Source: an uncultured Lachnospiraceae bacterium | Lineage (GTDB): Bacteria; Bacillota; Clostridia; Lachnospirales; Lachnospiraceae | Assembly (NCBI GenBank): GCA_910579685.1 | Contig: CAJTVN010000005.1 | Span: 70,594 to 134,593 of the forward strand | Reading direction: 5' to 3' | Length of the DNA: 64,000 nt | Shown: piece by piece, positions 34,190-43,845 of the stretch | Numbering within the stretch: position 1 is the stretch's first letter | How the letters are laid out: every line of letters begins with the position of its first letter | The notes under the pieces: model-generated | Database searches by the model: none | What the model saw: the letters and a program-made list of their open reading frames with translations, nothing else | Told to the model about the DNA's origin: nothing | Made by a program: the position numbers and the translations under genes

Positions 34190-35146
34190 ATGGAAAAGAT
34201 CGCAGTGCTGATTCCCTGCTACAATGAGGAAAAGACAATCGCCAAGGTGGTGGCCGATGCAAAGGCCGCGCTGCCGGAGGCGGTGGTTTACGTATATGAC
34301 AATAATTCCACAGACCGCACCGTGGAGACCGCACAGGCGGCGGGTGCGGTGATCCGCCACGAATATGTTCAGGGAAAGGGGAACGTGATCCGCAGAATGT
34401 TCCGGGAGGTTGAGGCCCGCTGCTATATCATGGTGGACGGGGACGACACCTATCCCATGGAGTTCGCCCCGCAGATGGTGGATCAGGTTTTGCATTACAA
34501 TGCCGATATGGTGGTGGGGGACAGACTCTCCTCCACCTACTTTTCGGAGAACAAGAGGCCCTTCCACAATATGGGAAATTCTCTGGTGCGCTCCAGCATC
34601 AACCGTCTCTTTGACTGTGAGGTAAAGGACATCATGACCGGCTTTCGGGCTTTCAGCTACGGATTTGTGAAGACCTTTCCGGTGCTCTCAAAGGGCTTTG
34701 AGATCGAGACGGAGATGACCATCCACGCGGTCTACAACCACATGCAGATAGGCAACGTGATCGTGGATTACAGGGACAGGCCGGAGGGGAGCGTCTCCAA
34801 GCTCAACACCTATTCCGACGGCTTCCGTGTGCTGGGAACGATTTTCCGGCTGTACAGGGATTACAAGCCCTTCGGGTTTTTCAGTATTCTTGCATTGCTT
34901 CTTGCGGTGATTTCCGTGCTGTTTTTTATTCCCGTGCTTCTGGAATACTTTGCAACCGGCCTTGTGCTCAAGTTCCCCACGCTGATCGTGTGCGGGTTTG
35001 TAATGCTGGCCGCAATCCAGTCCTTCTTTGCGGGGCTTATGCTCTCCAACATGGCGCAGAAGAACCGGCGGGATTTTGAATACCGCTTTAACCTTGTCTG
35101 TGAGAAGGAACGAAGGCGCAGAGACAAGAAGTGGAAGAAAAAATAA
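34190..35146 (+). CDS. Membrane-anchored family 2 glycosyltransferase (polyprenyl-phosphate type)
   Basis: 318 residues from ATG 34190 with AAAGGAG upstream. The GT-A domain (about 1-220) shows IPCYNEEKTIAKVV, YDNNSTDRT, the DGDDTYP metal motif and DIMTGFRAFS. It is closest to DPM-synthase-like enzymes that charge a polyprenyl phosphate with a sugar. Two C-terminal membrane helices (about 225-285) and a very basic tail (RRRRDKKWKKK) follow. It sits just before a large polytopic protein that may use or transport the lipid-linked product. The donor sugar cannot be told from the sequence. Confidence 0.88.
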   Translation: MEKIAVLIPCYNEEKTIAKVVADAKAALPEAVVYVYDNNSTDRTVETAQAAGAVIRHEYVQGKGNVIRRMFREVEARCYIMVDGDDTYPMEFAPQMVDQVLHYNADMVVGDRLSSTYFSENKRPFHNMGNSLVRSSINRLFDCEVKDIMTGFRAFSYGFVKTFPVLSKGFEIETEMTIHAVYNHMQIGNVIVDYRDRPEGSVSKLNTYSDGFRVLGTIFRLYRDYKPFGFFSILALLLAVISVLFFIPVLLEYFATGLVLKFPTLIVCGFVMLAAIQSFFAGLMLSNMAQKNRRDFEYRFNLVCEKERRRRDKKWKKK

Positions 35147-35215
35147 AGGTGGTTCGGCAAAAGATGAAGGTTTGGAGGAAAACTTCCAGACTGTCGATTG
35201 GTTGGAGGTATAACT

Positions 35216-38200
35216 TTGAAAAAGATAGTCAACAGATGGTATCTGATCATTCCGGCAGGCTTTATCCTGTTTGCGGCGCTTGTGTTTGGCATTTTCGGGG
35301 AGAGCAGCATTATCTCCGTTCATGACAATCTGGATCTGTTTCTGGCACAGTTCCAGATGCTGAAAAATACGGATTCCTTTTTTGCCCAGGGGGTGGACGT
35401 CCCCTTTCTCGGGGGAATCAGCAGGGATAATCTTCCCTCGGAGTTTTCCCTCTATACGCTGCTCTTTGCCCTTATGCCCGCCTACTGGGCTTATGTGACG
35501 GGCTACCTGCTAAAGATCGTCATAGCCATTGGCTCCTGCGTGCTGCTTGGCAGGGATTTTTGCGGGCAGCAGTATGAGAAATATCGTCCCCTTGTCTGGA
35601 TGACGGGCTTCTGCTATGGGATCCTGAACGTGTTTCCGGCCTTTGGAATCCCCTTTGCATCCATTCCCCTTGTCGTATATCTTGTTCGAAGGATCTGTAA
35701 GGCGCCTTCCCTGAAAGGGTATCTGGCGCTTCTGTGTTATCCTCTGGTTTCCTATTTTTCCTATTTCGGGCTGTTTATCCTGGCTTACATGGCCGTGGCT
35801 TTCCTCTGGATCTGGATCAGGGAGAGAAAATGCCCGGTAAGGCTTCTTCTGGGAATCCTGGCGCTGGGTGTGGGATGCGTGATCTGTGAGTACCGCCTGT
35901 TCGGGGTCATGCTCTTTTCGGATCAGGAAACCATACGTTCCACTATGGAAGCGGGAAGCTTCGGGGCGGGAGAGATCCTGCGGACGATCGGAGAGGTTTT
36001 TGCCGGAGGCATGTTCCATGCGCAGAGCATGCACAAATATCTGGTGATGCCCGTCTGCCTCGTCTATTTCGTTTATTTGAACGTTTCCTATATCCGGAAT
36101 AAAAATGCCGGAGGAATTTTTCGGGATGTCTTTAACCTGCTGATGCTGGTTTTGGTGTTCAACAGCGTGGTCTACGGGATCTATTATTGGGAGGGCCTGC
36201 GCAGCCTTGTGGAGACAATCTGTCCGCCCCTTACGGGCTGGCAGTTTAACCGGACCGTGTTTTTCAGCCCCTTTGTCTGGTATGCGGCCTTTTTCCTGGC
36301 GTTGAAGCGGATGTATGATCAGGAAAAGAGAATGTTCCGCTATGGGGCGAATGCGCTTACCGTGCTTGCGGCCCTTATTATCATCCTCTCCGGAACGAGG
36401 TACAATGATCTCTATCAGACCTGCCAGGCCAAGGCCTATGAGATTTTAAAGGGGAAGGAGTCCAACAATTTAAGCTTTGAGGAGTTTTATTCCACAAAGC
36501 TTTTTGAAAAAGCCAAGGAGGATATCGGCTACTGCGGCCAGTGGTCCGCTGCCTACGGATTTCATCCCGCCATTCTGGAATACAACGATATCGCAACCGT
36601 GGACGGCTACCTTGGATTCTATGAGCAGTACTATAAAGACAGCTTCCGGAAGGTAATCGCACCGGCTCTTGAACGGATGCCGGAGACCAGGGAGTATTTT
36701 GATACCTGGGGGGCCAGGGCCTACCTTTATTCGGGAACGGATCCCTCCATCGTGATGGCGGTTCGGGATTACAGCGTGACGGATTGCGACATTTACATTG
36801 ACACGGATGCCTTCAAGGCCATTGGCGGGAGATACATCTTTTCCAGGATTGAGCTCTCCAATGCCGGGGAGGCGGGATTTCTGCTTGCGGGAACCTACAC
36901 GGATGAGAGCTCCCCCTACACGCTGTATGTATACCAGACCATATCCAGATATCAGACAAAGGAACACTCGAATCTTACTTTTGAAGAGATGAAGGAGCTT
37001 GCCTACGACAGGGACAGGCTTGCCAGGGATCTGGAAGAGCTGGAGGGGCTTGTGAAAGCAGCGGATGAAGGCGGGAGCGCAGACGGGCAGGAGAGAGTGC
37101 TTGCCCTGTATGATTCCGTGATGGAGGAGATCACAAAGGTTGTGACCTGCCATTCCATTGCCCAGATTACCTACTATCAGAATGTCCTTGACGAGGAGAG
37201 CGGAAGGCGTCAGGAGGAGACCCTGGAGGATTCCATTGATATGCAGGATGAGGCCTACAGTGTGCTTGCCATGGTATGCCGCTCGCCCTACCGGGATGCT
37301 ATGGAAACGGTTCTGGAGAGCGCCGTGGTGGAGGGACTTGCGCAGTATGAGGAGCTGACCGACGAGGAGAAGGAGCTGTACCTTAAGGAGAACAGCCTGG
37401 AACAGGAATACGAACAGGCGGCCCAGGAGGACTACACCATTGAATACGGGGGCGAGGAATGGAACTTTGCAAGATTTGAGGCGGAAGGCGGCATGCTTGA
37501 CCGGGACAGCTATATTGATATTTATCAGGCCCTTTACAGGGAAAAAAACAGCGTCCTTGGTGAAATTTATCTGGAGCTTTTGCGGCTGCGCGCGGACAAG
37601 GCCGCAATGGAAGAGTACGAGAACTATGCCGAGTATGCCTACGGCGAGAGATATGTGAGGGATTATTCCGTGGAGGAGGCCAAAGAGTTTTTTGGCGAGA
37701 TCCGAAAGAAGGTGGTTCCCGTGGCAAAAAGAATGCAGGATCTCTATTACGATCTGGATCTGTCGCCGCTCTATGTCCTCCCGGAAACCAGTGCGCAGGA
37801 ACGGCTGGCAAAAATCCGTCCTTACCTTGACGAGATTGATCCGGAAATGACGCAGACCTTTGACTATATGCAGGAGAATCAGCTCTATGATATGGATCCG
37901 CAAGCCGGGAAGGCGGATATCGGATTTACATTAAAGCTGAGTTACTATAACGATGCCTTTATCTTTGATTCGCCGTATCACCACTATTACGATTATACCA
38001 CCGCGATCCATGAATTCGGACATTACAATTACATGTTCCGCAATGTGGAGGATATTCTTCTGGAACAGAGCAACATCGATCTTTGCGAGATTCATTCCCA
38101 GGGGCTTGAAATGCTGTTTCACGAGTATAATGACCAGATCCTTGAGGGAGATGCGGGAGAGCTGTTCCAGTTTATGGAAGTGTTTCAGATGGCTCAGAAC

Positions 38201-38617
38201 ACCATACAGGCGGCGCTGATTTCGGATTTTGAGGTACAGATTTATGAGAACCCCGATATGACCCTGGAGGAAATCAATAAGCTGTATCTGAACCTCTCCA
38301 GGAAGTATGGCACTTATTACGACAGCCGGATTGAGGAGCTCTATTCCTGGGTGGATACCTCCCATATTTTCACGTCCCCCTGCTATTACATCGGCTATTC
38401 GACCTCGGCCTTTACCAGCCTGGATCTGCTTGCGCTCTCGGAGAGGGACCGCCATGAGGCCGTGGAAAAATATATGGAGCTTACTACGCTTCCAACCTAT
38501 GCGCCGTACTGTTCGGCCATCGAGTATGTGGGCCTTAGGGATATTTTTGAGGAGGGTGTTCCGGCACAGATTATGCAGGAGGTGGAGCGGATACTTGAGG
38601 AGAGCGTGGAGGAGTGA
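35216..38617 (+). CDS. Fusion of a polytopic membrane protein (DUF6044-like) with an M3-like metallopeptidase
   Basis: 1133 residues from a TTG at 35216, chosen because GGAGG lies 7 bases upstream. Residues 1 to about 390 contain around ten membrane helices and an early HDNLD motif, like DUF6044/YfhO-type envelope proteins with a GT-C-like fold. An external region to about 560 follows. The rest (about 570-1133) is soluble, helical and acidic, with the zinc motif HEFGH at 932-936 and a candidate third ligand Glu958 in DLCEIHS. That is an M3 (oligoendopeptidase F)-like arrangement. There is no frameshift or stop at the joint. The protease would be outside or inside the membrane depending on helix number. 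The gene follows a lipid-type glycosyltransferase, which suggests a role in envelope polymers, but the function is unknown. Confidence 0.8.
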   Translation: MKKIVNRWYLIIPAGFILFAALVFGIFGESSIISVHDNLDLFLAQFQMLKNTDSFFAQGVDVPFLGGISRDNLPSEFSLYTLLFALMPAYWAYVTGYLLKIVIAIGSCVLLGRDFCGQQYEKYRPLVWMTGFCYGILNVFPAFGIPFASIPLVVYLVRRICKAPSLKGYLALLCYPLVSYFSYFGLFILAYMAVAFLWIWIRERKCPVRLLLGILALGVGCVICEYRLFGVMLFSDQETIRSTMEAGSFGAGEILRTIGEVFAGGMFHAQSMHKYLVMPVCLVYFVYLNVSYIRNKNAGGIFRDVFNLLMLVLVFNSVVYGIYYWEGLRSLVETICPPLTGWQFNRTVFFSPFVWYAAFFLALKRMYDQEKRMFRYGANALTVLAALIIILSGTRYNDLYQTCQAKAYEILKGKESNNLSFEEFYSTKLFEKAKEDIGYCGQWSAAYGFHPAILEYNDIATVDGYLGFYEQYYKDSFRKVIAPALERMPETREYFDTWGARAYLYSGTDPSIVMAVRDYSVTDCDIYIDTDAFKAIGGRYIFSRIELSNAGEAGFLLAGTYTDESSPYTLYVYQTISRYQTKEHSNLTFEEMKELAYDRDRLARDLEELEGLVKAADEGGSADGQERVLALYDSVMEEITKVVTCHSIAQITYYQNVLDEESGRRQEETLEDSIDMQDEAYSVLAMVCRSPYRDAMETVLESAVVEGLAQYEELTDEEKELYLKENSLEQEYEQAAQEDYTIEYGGEEWNFARFEAEGGMLDRDSYIDIYQALYREKNSVLGEIYLELLRLRADKAAMEEYENYAEYAYGERYVRDYSVEEAKEFFGEIRKKVVPVAKRMQDLYYDLDLSPLYVLPETSAQERLAKIRPYLDEIDPEMTQTFDYMQENQLYDMDPQAGKADIGFTLKLSYYNDAFIFDSPYHHYYDYTTAIHEFGHYNYMFRNVEDILLEQSNIDLCEIHSQGLEMLFHEYNDQILEGDAGELFQFMEVFQMAQNTIQAALISDFEVQIYENPDMTLEEINKLYLNLSRKYGTYYDSRIEELYSWVDTSHIFTSPCYYIGYSTSAFTSLDLLALSERDRHEAVEKYMELTTLPTYAPYCSAIEYVGLRDIFEEGVPAQIMQEVERILEESVEE

Positions 38618-38651
38618 CGCTGAAGGAAAATGCCGGAGGGAAAGAGAAATA

Positions 38652-38688
38652 AAAAGGGGCTGTGGGAATTTCCCTCACAGCCTCTTTT
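38652..38688. terminator. Bidirectional intrinsic terminator
   Basis: AAAAGGGGCTGTG (38652-38664) pairs with CACAGCCTCTTTT (38676-38688), one wobble. Each arm provides the T-run for one direction. It separates the convergent fusion gene and prs. Confidence 0.8.
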
Positions 38689-38713
38689 GAGTCTCGGTAT
38701 GTAAATCTGCTTC

Positions 38714-39904
38714 CTAACTGATCATTTCCCCTCTCTTGTACCGGGATACGGCATTCTGAATACGTTCGTTGGGATTCAGAAGATCACTGATGGAGGCGTC
38801 GTGATTCAGTGTGTCGATCAGGTAAGCGATATACTTGCTCATATCGCAGTTGATGTACCATTCTCTGGAGAGCAGTTCCGGCGTCTGGTAGATCAGGTTG
38901 GTGGTGAGAACCCGGTCGATCAGGCCATTCTCGTAAACCTTGTCAAAGCGGTCTAAGCCGTTGGTAAACAGCCCGAAGGTGGAGCAGATAAAGATCTTGT
39001 TTGCCTTGCGCTCTTTCAGGGCGGTCGCCACCTCGAGGACGCTTTCGCCTGAGGAGATCATGTCGTCAATGATGATCATGTCCTTGCCCTCAACGGAGGA
39101 ACCCAGAAACTCATGGGCCACAATGGGATTGCGGCCGTTTACGATCCGGGTGTAGTCGCGGCGCTTATAGAACATGCCCATATCCAGGCCGAGCACGTTT
39201 GCCATGTAAATGGCCCGGCTCATACCTCCCTCATCGGGACTGATGACCATCATGTGGTCGGAATCCAGCTGCAGATCCTTGACATTTTTCAGAAGCCCCT
39301 TGATAAACTGGTAGGTGGGCTGCACGGTTTCGAAGCCGTGCAGCGGGATGGCGTTCTGGACCCTGGGATCATGGGCGTCAAAGGTGATGATGTTGTCAAC
39401 TCCCATGCGCACCATTTCCTGCAGCGCCAGTGCGCAGTCAAGAGATTCCCTGGCAGTGCGCTTGTGCTGCCTGCTTTCATAGAGATAAGGCATGATTACG
39501 GTGATTCTTCTGGCCTTTCCGCCCACGGCGGCAATAATCCGCTTGAGATCCTGGTAGTGGTCATCCGGAGACATATGATTTTCGTGTCCGCATAAAGAAT
39601 AGGTCAGGCTGTAATTAGCTACGTCCACGAGCAGATAAAGATCGGTTCCGCGGACGGATTCCAGAATAACGCCCTTGGCCTCGCCCGAGCCGAAGCGGGG
39701 CACCTTGGCTTTCAGAATGTACGAATCACGCTGATAGCCGGCAAATGCCAGACTGTTTTTGTGCTCGCTTTCCCTTACGGTTCTCCATGCCACCAGATAG
39801 TCGTTCACTTTCTCGCCCAGGGATTTGCATCCTTCCAGAGGAATGATTCCAAGAGATCCCACGGGGATTGTTTCCAGATTTCTTGTTTCTTCGCGACGCG
39901 ACAT
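38714..39904 (-). CDS. prs: Ribose-phosphate pyrophosphokinase (PRPP synthetase)
   Basis: 396 residues from ATG 39904 (MSRREETRN), with GAGGT upstream; a GTG 12 bases earlier is less likely. PRPP synthetase features include TVIMPYLYESRQHKR, ITFDAHDPRVQNA, SPDEGGMSRA and the PRPP-binding loop MIIIDDMISSGES. It makes PRPP from ribose 5-phosphate and ATP for nucleotide, His and Trp synthesis. It is longer than the usual 315 residues, with an N-terminal extension and internal inserts, as in a lineage-specific clostridial form. It is the last gene of a minus-strand operon after dnaD and dnaC, 8 bases from dnaC. Confidence 0.88.
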   Translation of the reverse strand: MSRREETRNLETIPVGSLGIIPLEGCKSLGEKVNDYLVAWRTVRESEHKNSLAFAGYQRDSYILKAKVPRFGSGEAKGVILESVRGTDLYLLVDVANYSLTYSLCGHENHMSPDDHYQDLKRIIAAVGGKARRITVIMPYLYESRQHKRTARESLDCALALQEMVRMGVDNIITFDAHDPRVQNAIPLHGFETVQPTYQFIKGLLKNVKDLQLDSDHMMVISPDEGGMSRAIYMANVLGLDMGMFYKRRDYTRIVNGRNPIVAHEFLGSSVEGKDMIIIDDMISSGESVLEVATALKERKANKIFICSTFGLFTNGLDRFDKVYENGLIDRVLTTNLIYQTPELLSREWYINCDMSKYIAYLIDTLNHDASISDLLNPNERIQNAVSRYKRGEMIS

Positions 39905-39912
39905 ACAGTACC

Positions 39913-40887
39913 TCACTTTCTGTTTTCAAGTCTTTTCTTGTACATCCGGATATCAGGTCCGGTCAGCTTGCAGATTTCATAATTACTGGTGATTCTGGAA
40001 AAGATTCTGTCAGAATAACGGTTTCGGAAATCTTCCAGAGACAGATTGGTTGAAATGATGGTTGCCTTATGCTTCAGATGCCGTTCATTGATGAGGGAAA
40101 ATAATTCGGAATTCACCAGGTTGTTTGTATACTCCGTTCCCAGGTCGTCAATGATGAGCAAATCGCACGAAAATAAATCTTCATATTCTCCCCGAAGATC
40201 CTCAAGGCTTTTGTAATCAAATTTGGCGCGGGCCAGTAAGTCGAAAAGCCCGGAAGCGCTGAAATAGATCACGGGATGTCCCGAATCGATCAGCTCCTTT
40301 GCCACACAGCCGGAGAGAAAAGATTTGCCCGTTCCCACTGTACCATAAAAGAACAGATTATGGTAGTCTGAATTGAAATGACTGATAAAATTCCTGCAGG
40401 TTATGACCGTGTTTTTGAAGCGGGATAAATCCTCGCCGGCATAATAGTCGTAGGACAGGGTGGAAAAGTTTTCGTTTTCCAGCATTTCCCGGATACCCGA
40501 CTGCTCATACAGCAGGGTGATAACCGCCTGCCGGAAGCAATGGCATTTTACGCCGTTCTCCGTAAAGCCAGTGTCCCTGCAGTCCGGGCATTCCCAGACG
40601 GGATTCAGATAATCGGCCGGAAGTCCGGCGTCTTCAAGAAGCTTTCCCTTTCTGGCGGAAAGCTCGCGGAGCATGTCCCGCAGCTTATCAAGGGCGTGAT
40701 CATCGCCTGAAAGGAGCCTTTTGCCCGCAGAGGTGCTGACGGAGGCGACAGAATCGGAAAGCTCCCGGTACCCTTTCACATGGGAGAGAACATAGGCCGT
40801 GCGCTCCTCAAGCAGTCGGCGGTTTTTGCGCTGCTTCTCCTCAAAACCGCGCAGGATCAAATCGTATTGGAAATTCGTAAGTGCCAA
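39913..40887 (-). CDS. DnaC/DnaI-type helicase loader ATPase
   Basis: 324 residues from a TTG at 40887, chosen for the perfect AAAGGAGG 6 bases upstream. An N-terminal helical part with a possible zinc site (CPDC at 100-103 and CHC at 115-117) is followed by the AAA+ domain: Walker A GTVGTGKSFLSG (about 182-193), Walker B DLLIIDDLGTEYTN, and ISTNLSLEDFRNRYSDR with sensor residues and the box VII arginine. It loads the replicative helicase on DNA. It is encoded with a DnaD-type protein and a PRPP synthetase. Role inferred from the family. Confidence 0.9.
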   Translation of the reverse strand: MALTNFQYDLILRGFEEKQRKNRRLLEERTAYVLSHVKGYRELSDSVASVSTSAGKRLLSGDDHALDKLRDMLRELSARKGKLLEDAGLPADYLNPVWECPDCRDTGFTENGVKCHCFRQAVITLLYEQSGIREMLENENFSTLSYDYYAGEDLSRFKNTVITCRNFISHFNSDYHNLFFYGTVGTGKSFLSGCVAKELIDSGHPVIYFSASGLFDLLARAKFDYKSLEDLRGEYEDLFSCDLLIIDDLGTEYTNNLVNSELFSLINERHLKHKATIISTNLSLEDFRNRYSDRIFSRITSNYEICKLTGPDIRMYKKRLENRK

Positions 40888-40898
40888 GGCTGCCTCCT

Positions 40899-41978
40899 TT
40901 AGTTGCTGAGTATTTCCTTTTCCAGAGTGTCAAAATCGTAATCCGTGTGCATGAACTGGTTAAACTGGCCCGAAGAGGATGCGGAAGGCTTCGGGGTTTT
41001 TTTCTTTGCGTAGGCCTCGTCCATCAGAAGGATATCGGCCTTGTGGCGGACATTGCCCTTGTGCCAGCTGGAGAGAATGCGGTCAGCGTACTCAAAACGG
41101 TGCTTATCCGTGGCGAGCACGGTCCTCTTGCAGGCTTCCATGATAATATCGGGGGTAAAGCCGTATTCCTTGAGCCAGCGGGTAATATAATCCGCCTCGG
41201 TTTTTGTGGGCGTCCCTGTTTTTCCAAGGGCTTTCATGACATCATAAACGGTCTTGTCATATTTCCGGGCGCTGGAAGCCGCCTGCTGGGGGGTGGATAT
41301 GTTGTCTCTGGCCCAGCCAAGCGCCACCTTCTCTATGTATCTGAAATCCTTTTTTCCGCGGTCAACACAGTACTGAATCAGATAGTCGATCAGATCGCTG
41401 GAAAACCCGAGCTTGTCCGAAAAGAAGAGAATCGTGCCGATCTCGGTAGGACTGAGGGGCTTGCCCAGGTACTGCTCCGTAACGAAAAGAATCTGAGCGG
41501 TCTCCTCATTGCTCTTAAAGGAGCGCAGCTCGTCCAGGGTATAGGACGGCTTTCGGAAATCGGGCTCATCGCCCGCCTTTGCATCCGTATTTTTTGTCCT
41601 TGCCTGCCGCTCACAAGGGGCGGTTTCCTTTGCGCCAATGGACACCACGGGGGCAAGGGGCACGATATCGGCGCCGGTGCGGCGGCTTATGTCCAGCAGA
41701 CGCACGCCGGACAGATTTTTGGACTCGTCGTATTCCAGGGAAAGAAGCTTGTTCTTTTCCCAGTACTTTAAGGCCCGCATGACGTCTTTTTCCGTGTGGT
41801 TAAACTTATCCGCAAGATCAGAGACGCTGGTGGTCAGATGTGCGCTCATCATTCTGAGAAGATACAGATAGATCTTGAGCTGGGCATCGTTGGCGTCCTT
41901 CATATATTCATCGATAAATAAGTTGGATATAGTCGTGGTATCAGCATAATTATCCTGATAAATGGTAAAGCCGCTCAT
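40899..41978 (-). CDS. DnaD-domain replication initiation protein
   Basis: 359 residues. The N-terminal part is a winged-helix DDBH1-like region (MRALKYWEKNKLLSLEYDE). Two C-terminal DDBH2 domains can be seen: FVTEQYLGKPLSPTEIGTILFFSDKLGFSSDLI (in part) and DVMKALGKTGTPTKTEADYITRWLKEYGFTPDII (in part), the latter with the YxxxIxxxW-like signature. Such proteins bridge DnaA at the origin with the helicase loader, encoded next. Three DnaA-box-like 9-mers lie about 125 bases upstream of the start. ATG 41978 has GGGGATG as its site. Confidence 0.85.
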   Translation of the reverse strand: MSGFTIYQDNYADTTTISNLFIDEYMKDANDAQLKIYLYLLRMMSAHLTTSVSDLADKFNHTEKDVMRALKYWEKNKLLSLEYDESKNLSGVRLLDISRRTGADIVPLAPVVSIGAKETAPCERQARTKNTDAKAGDEPDFRKPSYTLDELRSFKSNEETAQILFVTEQYLGKPLSPTEIGTILFFSDKLGFSSDLIDYLIQYCVDRGKKDFRYIEKVALGWARDNISTPQQAASSARKYDKTVYDVMKALGKTGTPTKTEADYITRWLKEYGFTPDIIMEACKRTVLATDKHRFEYADRILSSWHKGNVRHKADILLMDEAYAKKKTPKPSASSSGQFNQFMHTDYDFDTLEKEILSN

Positions 41979-42102
41979 AGGTTCATCCCCTGTCTACATT
42001 CATTCAAAGCAAAATGAATTATAGCACAGCGGGACGAAAAAGCAAATAGCAATTTTGCCGAAAAATCCAGTATTTACAAGGGTTTGAGCCGCTTTTTACG
42101 GG

Positions 42103-42129
42103 TGTGGAAAATGTGGAAAATGTGGATAA
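42103..42129. promoter_or_regulatory. Array of three abutting DnaA-box-like 9-mers
   Basis: TGTGGAAAA (42103-42111), TGTGGAAAA (42112-42120) and TGTGGATAA (42121-42129) follow one another without a gap. The third is the exact complement of the DnaA box TTATCCACA, and the other two differ by one base. They lie between murC and the dnaD-dnaC-prs operon. Confidence 0.6.
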
Positions 42130-42133
42130 AAAT

Positions 42134-43510
42134 TTATTTCAGCAGCTCGTCTGCGACTTTTACGATATCTCCGGCTCCCATAGTTATCAACAAATCTCCG
42201 GGCTGGAAGTTTTTGGAAACAAAATTCTTTATTTCTTCAAAGGAATCAAAATAAGAACAGTTCCTGCCAAGCGTTTCGATTTCGGCCTGCAGGGTGGCGG
42301 AACTGATCCCCAGATCGTCCGTCTCCCTTGCGGGATAAATTTTTGCAAGCACAACCCGGTCCGCAAGAGAGAGCGCCTTTGCGAAGTCCCCAAGGAAGGC
42401 TTTGGTACGCGTATAGGTGTGAGGCTGGAATACGCACCACAGAGTTTTGTGGGGATAATTTGCGGCAGCCTTCAAGGTTGCGGTAATTTCTGTTGGGTGA
42501 TGCGCATAATCATCTATTATAGTGACACCGTTGAGAGTCCCCTTATACTCGAAGCGCCTGTCGGTGCCTGCAAAGCGGGAGAGAGCCTGTGCCATGGTCT
42601 GTGCGTCTATGGAAAGAAAATCGCATAGGGCAATGGCCGCAATGGCGTTGTAGACGTTGTGCTCGCCCGGGACATTCAGGCAGAAGCTGCGGTTTTCCCT
42701 CCCCTTTGCGGTAAGGGTAAAGCTGGCGCAGCCCTTTTCGTTGTATTTGATGTTGCAGGGGCTGTAGTCGAAGCACTCCGAAGGACCATAGGTAATGACC
42801 GGGCAGGAGATGCCGTCCGTGATTTTGGCGACTTCCGGGATGGAGCCGTTGATGATCAGGGCGCCGTCCTTCGGAAGGAGCCCGGCAAAAAGATGGAAGG
42901 AGTTTCGGATGTCGTCAATGTCCTTGAAGAAATCCATGTGATCCTCTTCCACGTTAAGGATAATGCCGATTTTGGGATAAAAGCTCAGAAAGCTGTTGGT
43001 GTACTCGCAGGCCTCCGTCAGGAAATAGCCGGAATGGCCGACGCGGACATTGCCGTTTATGGTCTTTAGAATGCCTCCGATGGATAACGTGGGGTCGGTT
43101 CCGGCCTGCAGAAGGATCTCGGAGATCATGGAGGTGGTGGTGGTCTTTCCGTGGGTTCCGCTGACCGCAATGGGAGTATCATAGTTTCTCATCATCTGTC
43201 CGAGAAGCTGTGCCCTGGTGAGGATGGGGATGCCCCGGTCCTTTGCGGCGGCCATTTCCGGGTTGTCTTTGTGAACGGCGCTTGTATAGACGATTAAGTC
43301 GATGTTCTCCCGGATGTTTTCGTATTTCTGCCCATAGAAAACCTGAACCCCCCTTTTCTCCAGCGCATGGGTCAGGGGGGAGGGGGCTCTGTCAGAGCCG
43401 GAGACGGTAAAGCCTTCCTCCATCAGCACTTCGGCCAGGCCGCTCATGCTGATGCCGCCGATGCCGATGAAGTATATGTGAATGGGGTGGTTGAACTGAA
43501 TCTGATACAT
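42134..43510 (-). CDS. murC: UDP-N-acetylmuramate--L-alanine ligase
   Basis: 458 residues from ATG 43510 (MYQIQFNHP) with GGAGG 8 bases upstream; an in-frame ATG at 43528 has none. MurC layout: N-terminal FIGIGGISMSGLAEVLMEEG nucleotide-binding start, P-loop GTHGKTTTT (about 118-126), TEACEYTNSFL, NVEEDHMDFF, DDYAHHPTEI and TFQPHTYTR-type VFQPHTYTRTKAFL. It adds L-Ala to UDP-MurNAc, the first amino-acid step of peptidoglycan synthesis. It is transcribed on the minus strand ahead of the replication operon. Confidence 0.94.
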   Translation of the reverse strand: MYQIQFNHPIHIYFIGIGGISMSGLAEVLMEEGFTVSGSDRAPSPLTHALEKRGVQVFYGQKYENIRENIDLIVYTSAVHKDNPEMAAAKDRGIPILTRAQLLGQMMRNYDTPIAVSGTHGKTTTTSMISEILLQAGTDPTLSIGGILKTINGNVRVGHSGYFLTEACEYTNSFLSFYPKIGIILNVEEDHMDFFKDIDDIRNSFHLFAGLLPKDGALIINGSIPEVAKITDGISCPVITYGPSECFDYSPCNIKYNEKGCASFTLTAKGRENRSFCLNVPGEHNVYNAIAAIALCDFLSIDAQTMAQALSRFAGTDRRFEYKGTLNGVTIIDDYAHHPTEITATLKAAANYPHKTLWCVFQPHTYTRTKAFLGDFAKALSLADRVVLAKIYPARETDDLGISSATLQAEIETLGRNCSYFDSFEEIKNFVSKNFQPGDLLITMGAGDIVKVADELLK

Positions 43511-43845
43511 AATGAAACCTCCGATCATGAATGCAAAATGGCGTTTTCTTACGCCTATATTATACCCATATGGGGAGAAAAAACAAATAGGAATTTCAAC
43601 AAAATGTATGGGCGGGGCCGGACGAACCCACTAAATATTGTAATAATACGAAAAAAAAGGACGGCGCCCACAGGGGCGTTGTAAAAAATCTACATAAATT
43701 CAACTATAAATAAGAAATATTTTGTAAATATTATTCACTTTTCTGTTGTTATATGGTATACTATTCCTAAATTTAGGAAAGGGTACCTGTATTGTGTGTT
43801 CCTTTTCTTAAATAAGGCTAAAAATTACTGGTAAGAGGTGATGAC
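43511..43845. other. Intergenic region between divergent murC and glgC
   Basis: This 335-base stretch has no convincing gene. It holds a short GC hairpin CGCCC-ACAG-GGGCG near 43666-43679, an AT-rich tract, the glgC promoter described separately, and the AAGAGGTGATG ribosome binding site of glgC. A frame of 105 codons crossing it (43367-43684) runs into murC antisense and is not a gene. Confidence 0.6.
43734..43762 (+). promoter_or_regulatory. Sigma-A promoter of glgC-glgD
   Basis: TTCACT (43734-43739), a 17-base spacer and TATACT (43757-43762) in an AT-rich region, about 85 bases before the glgC start. Confidence 0.6.
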
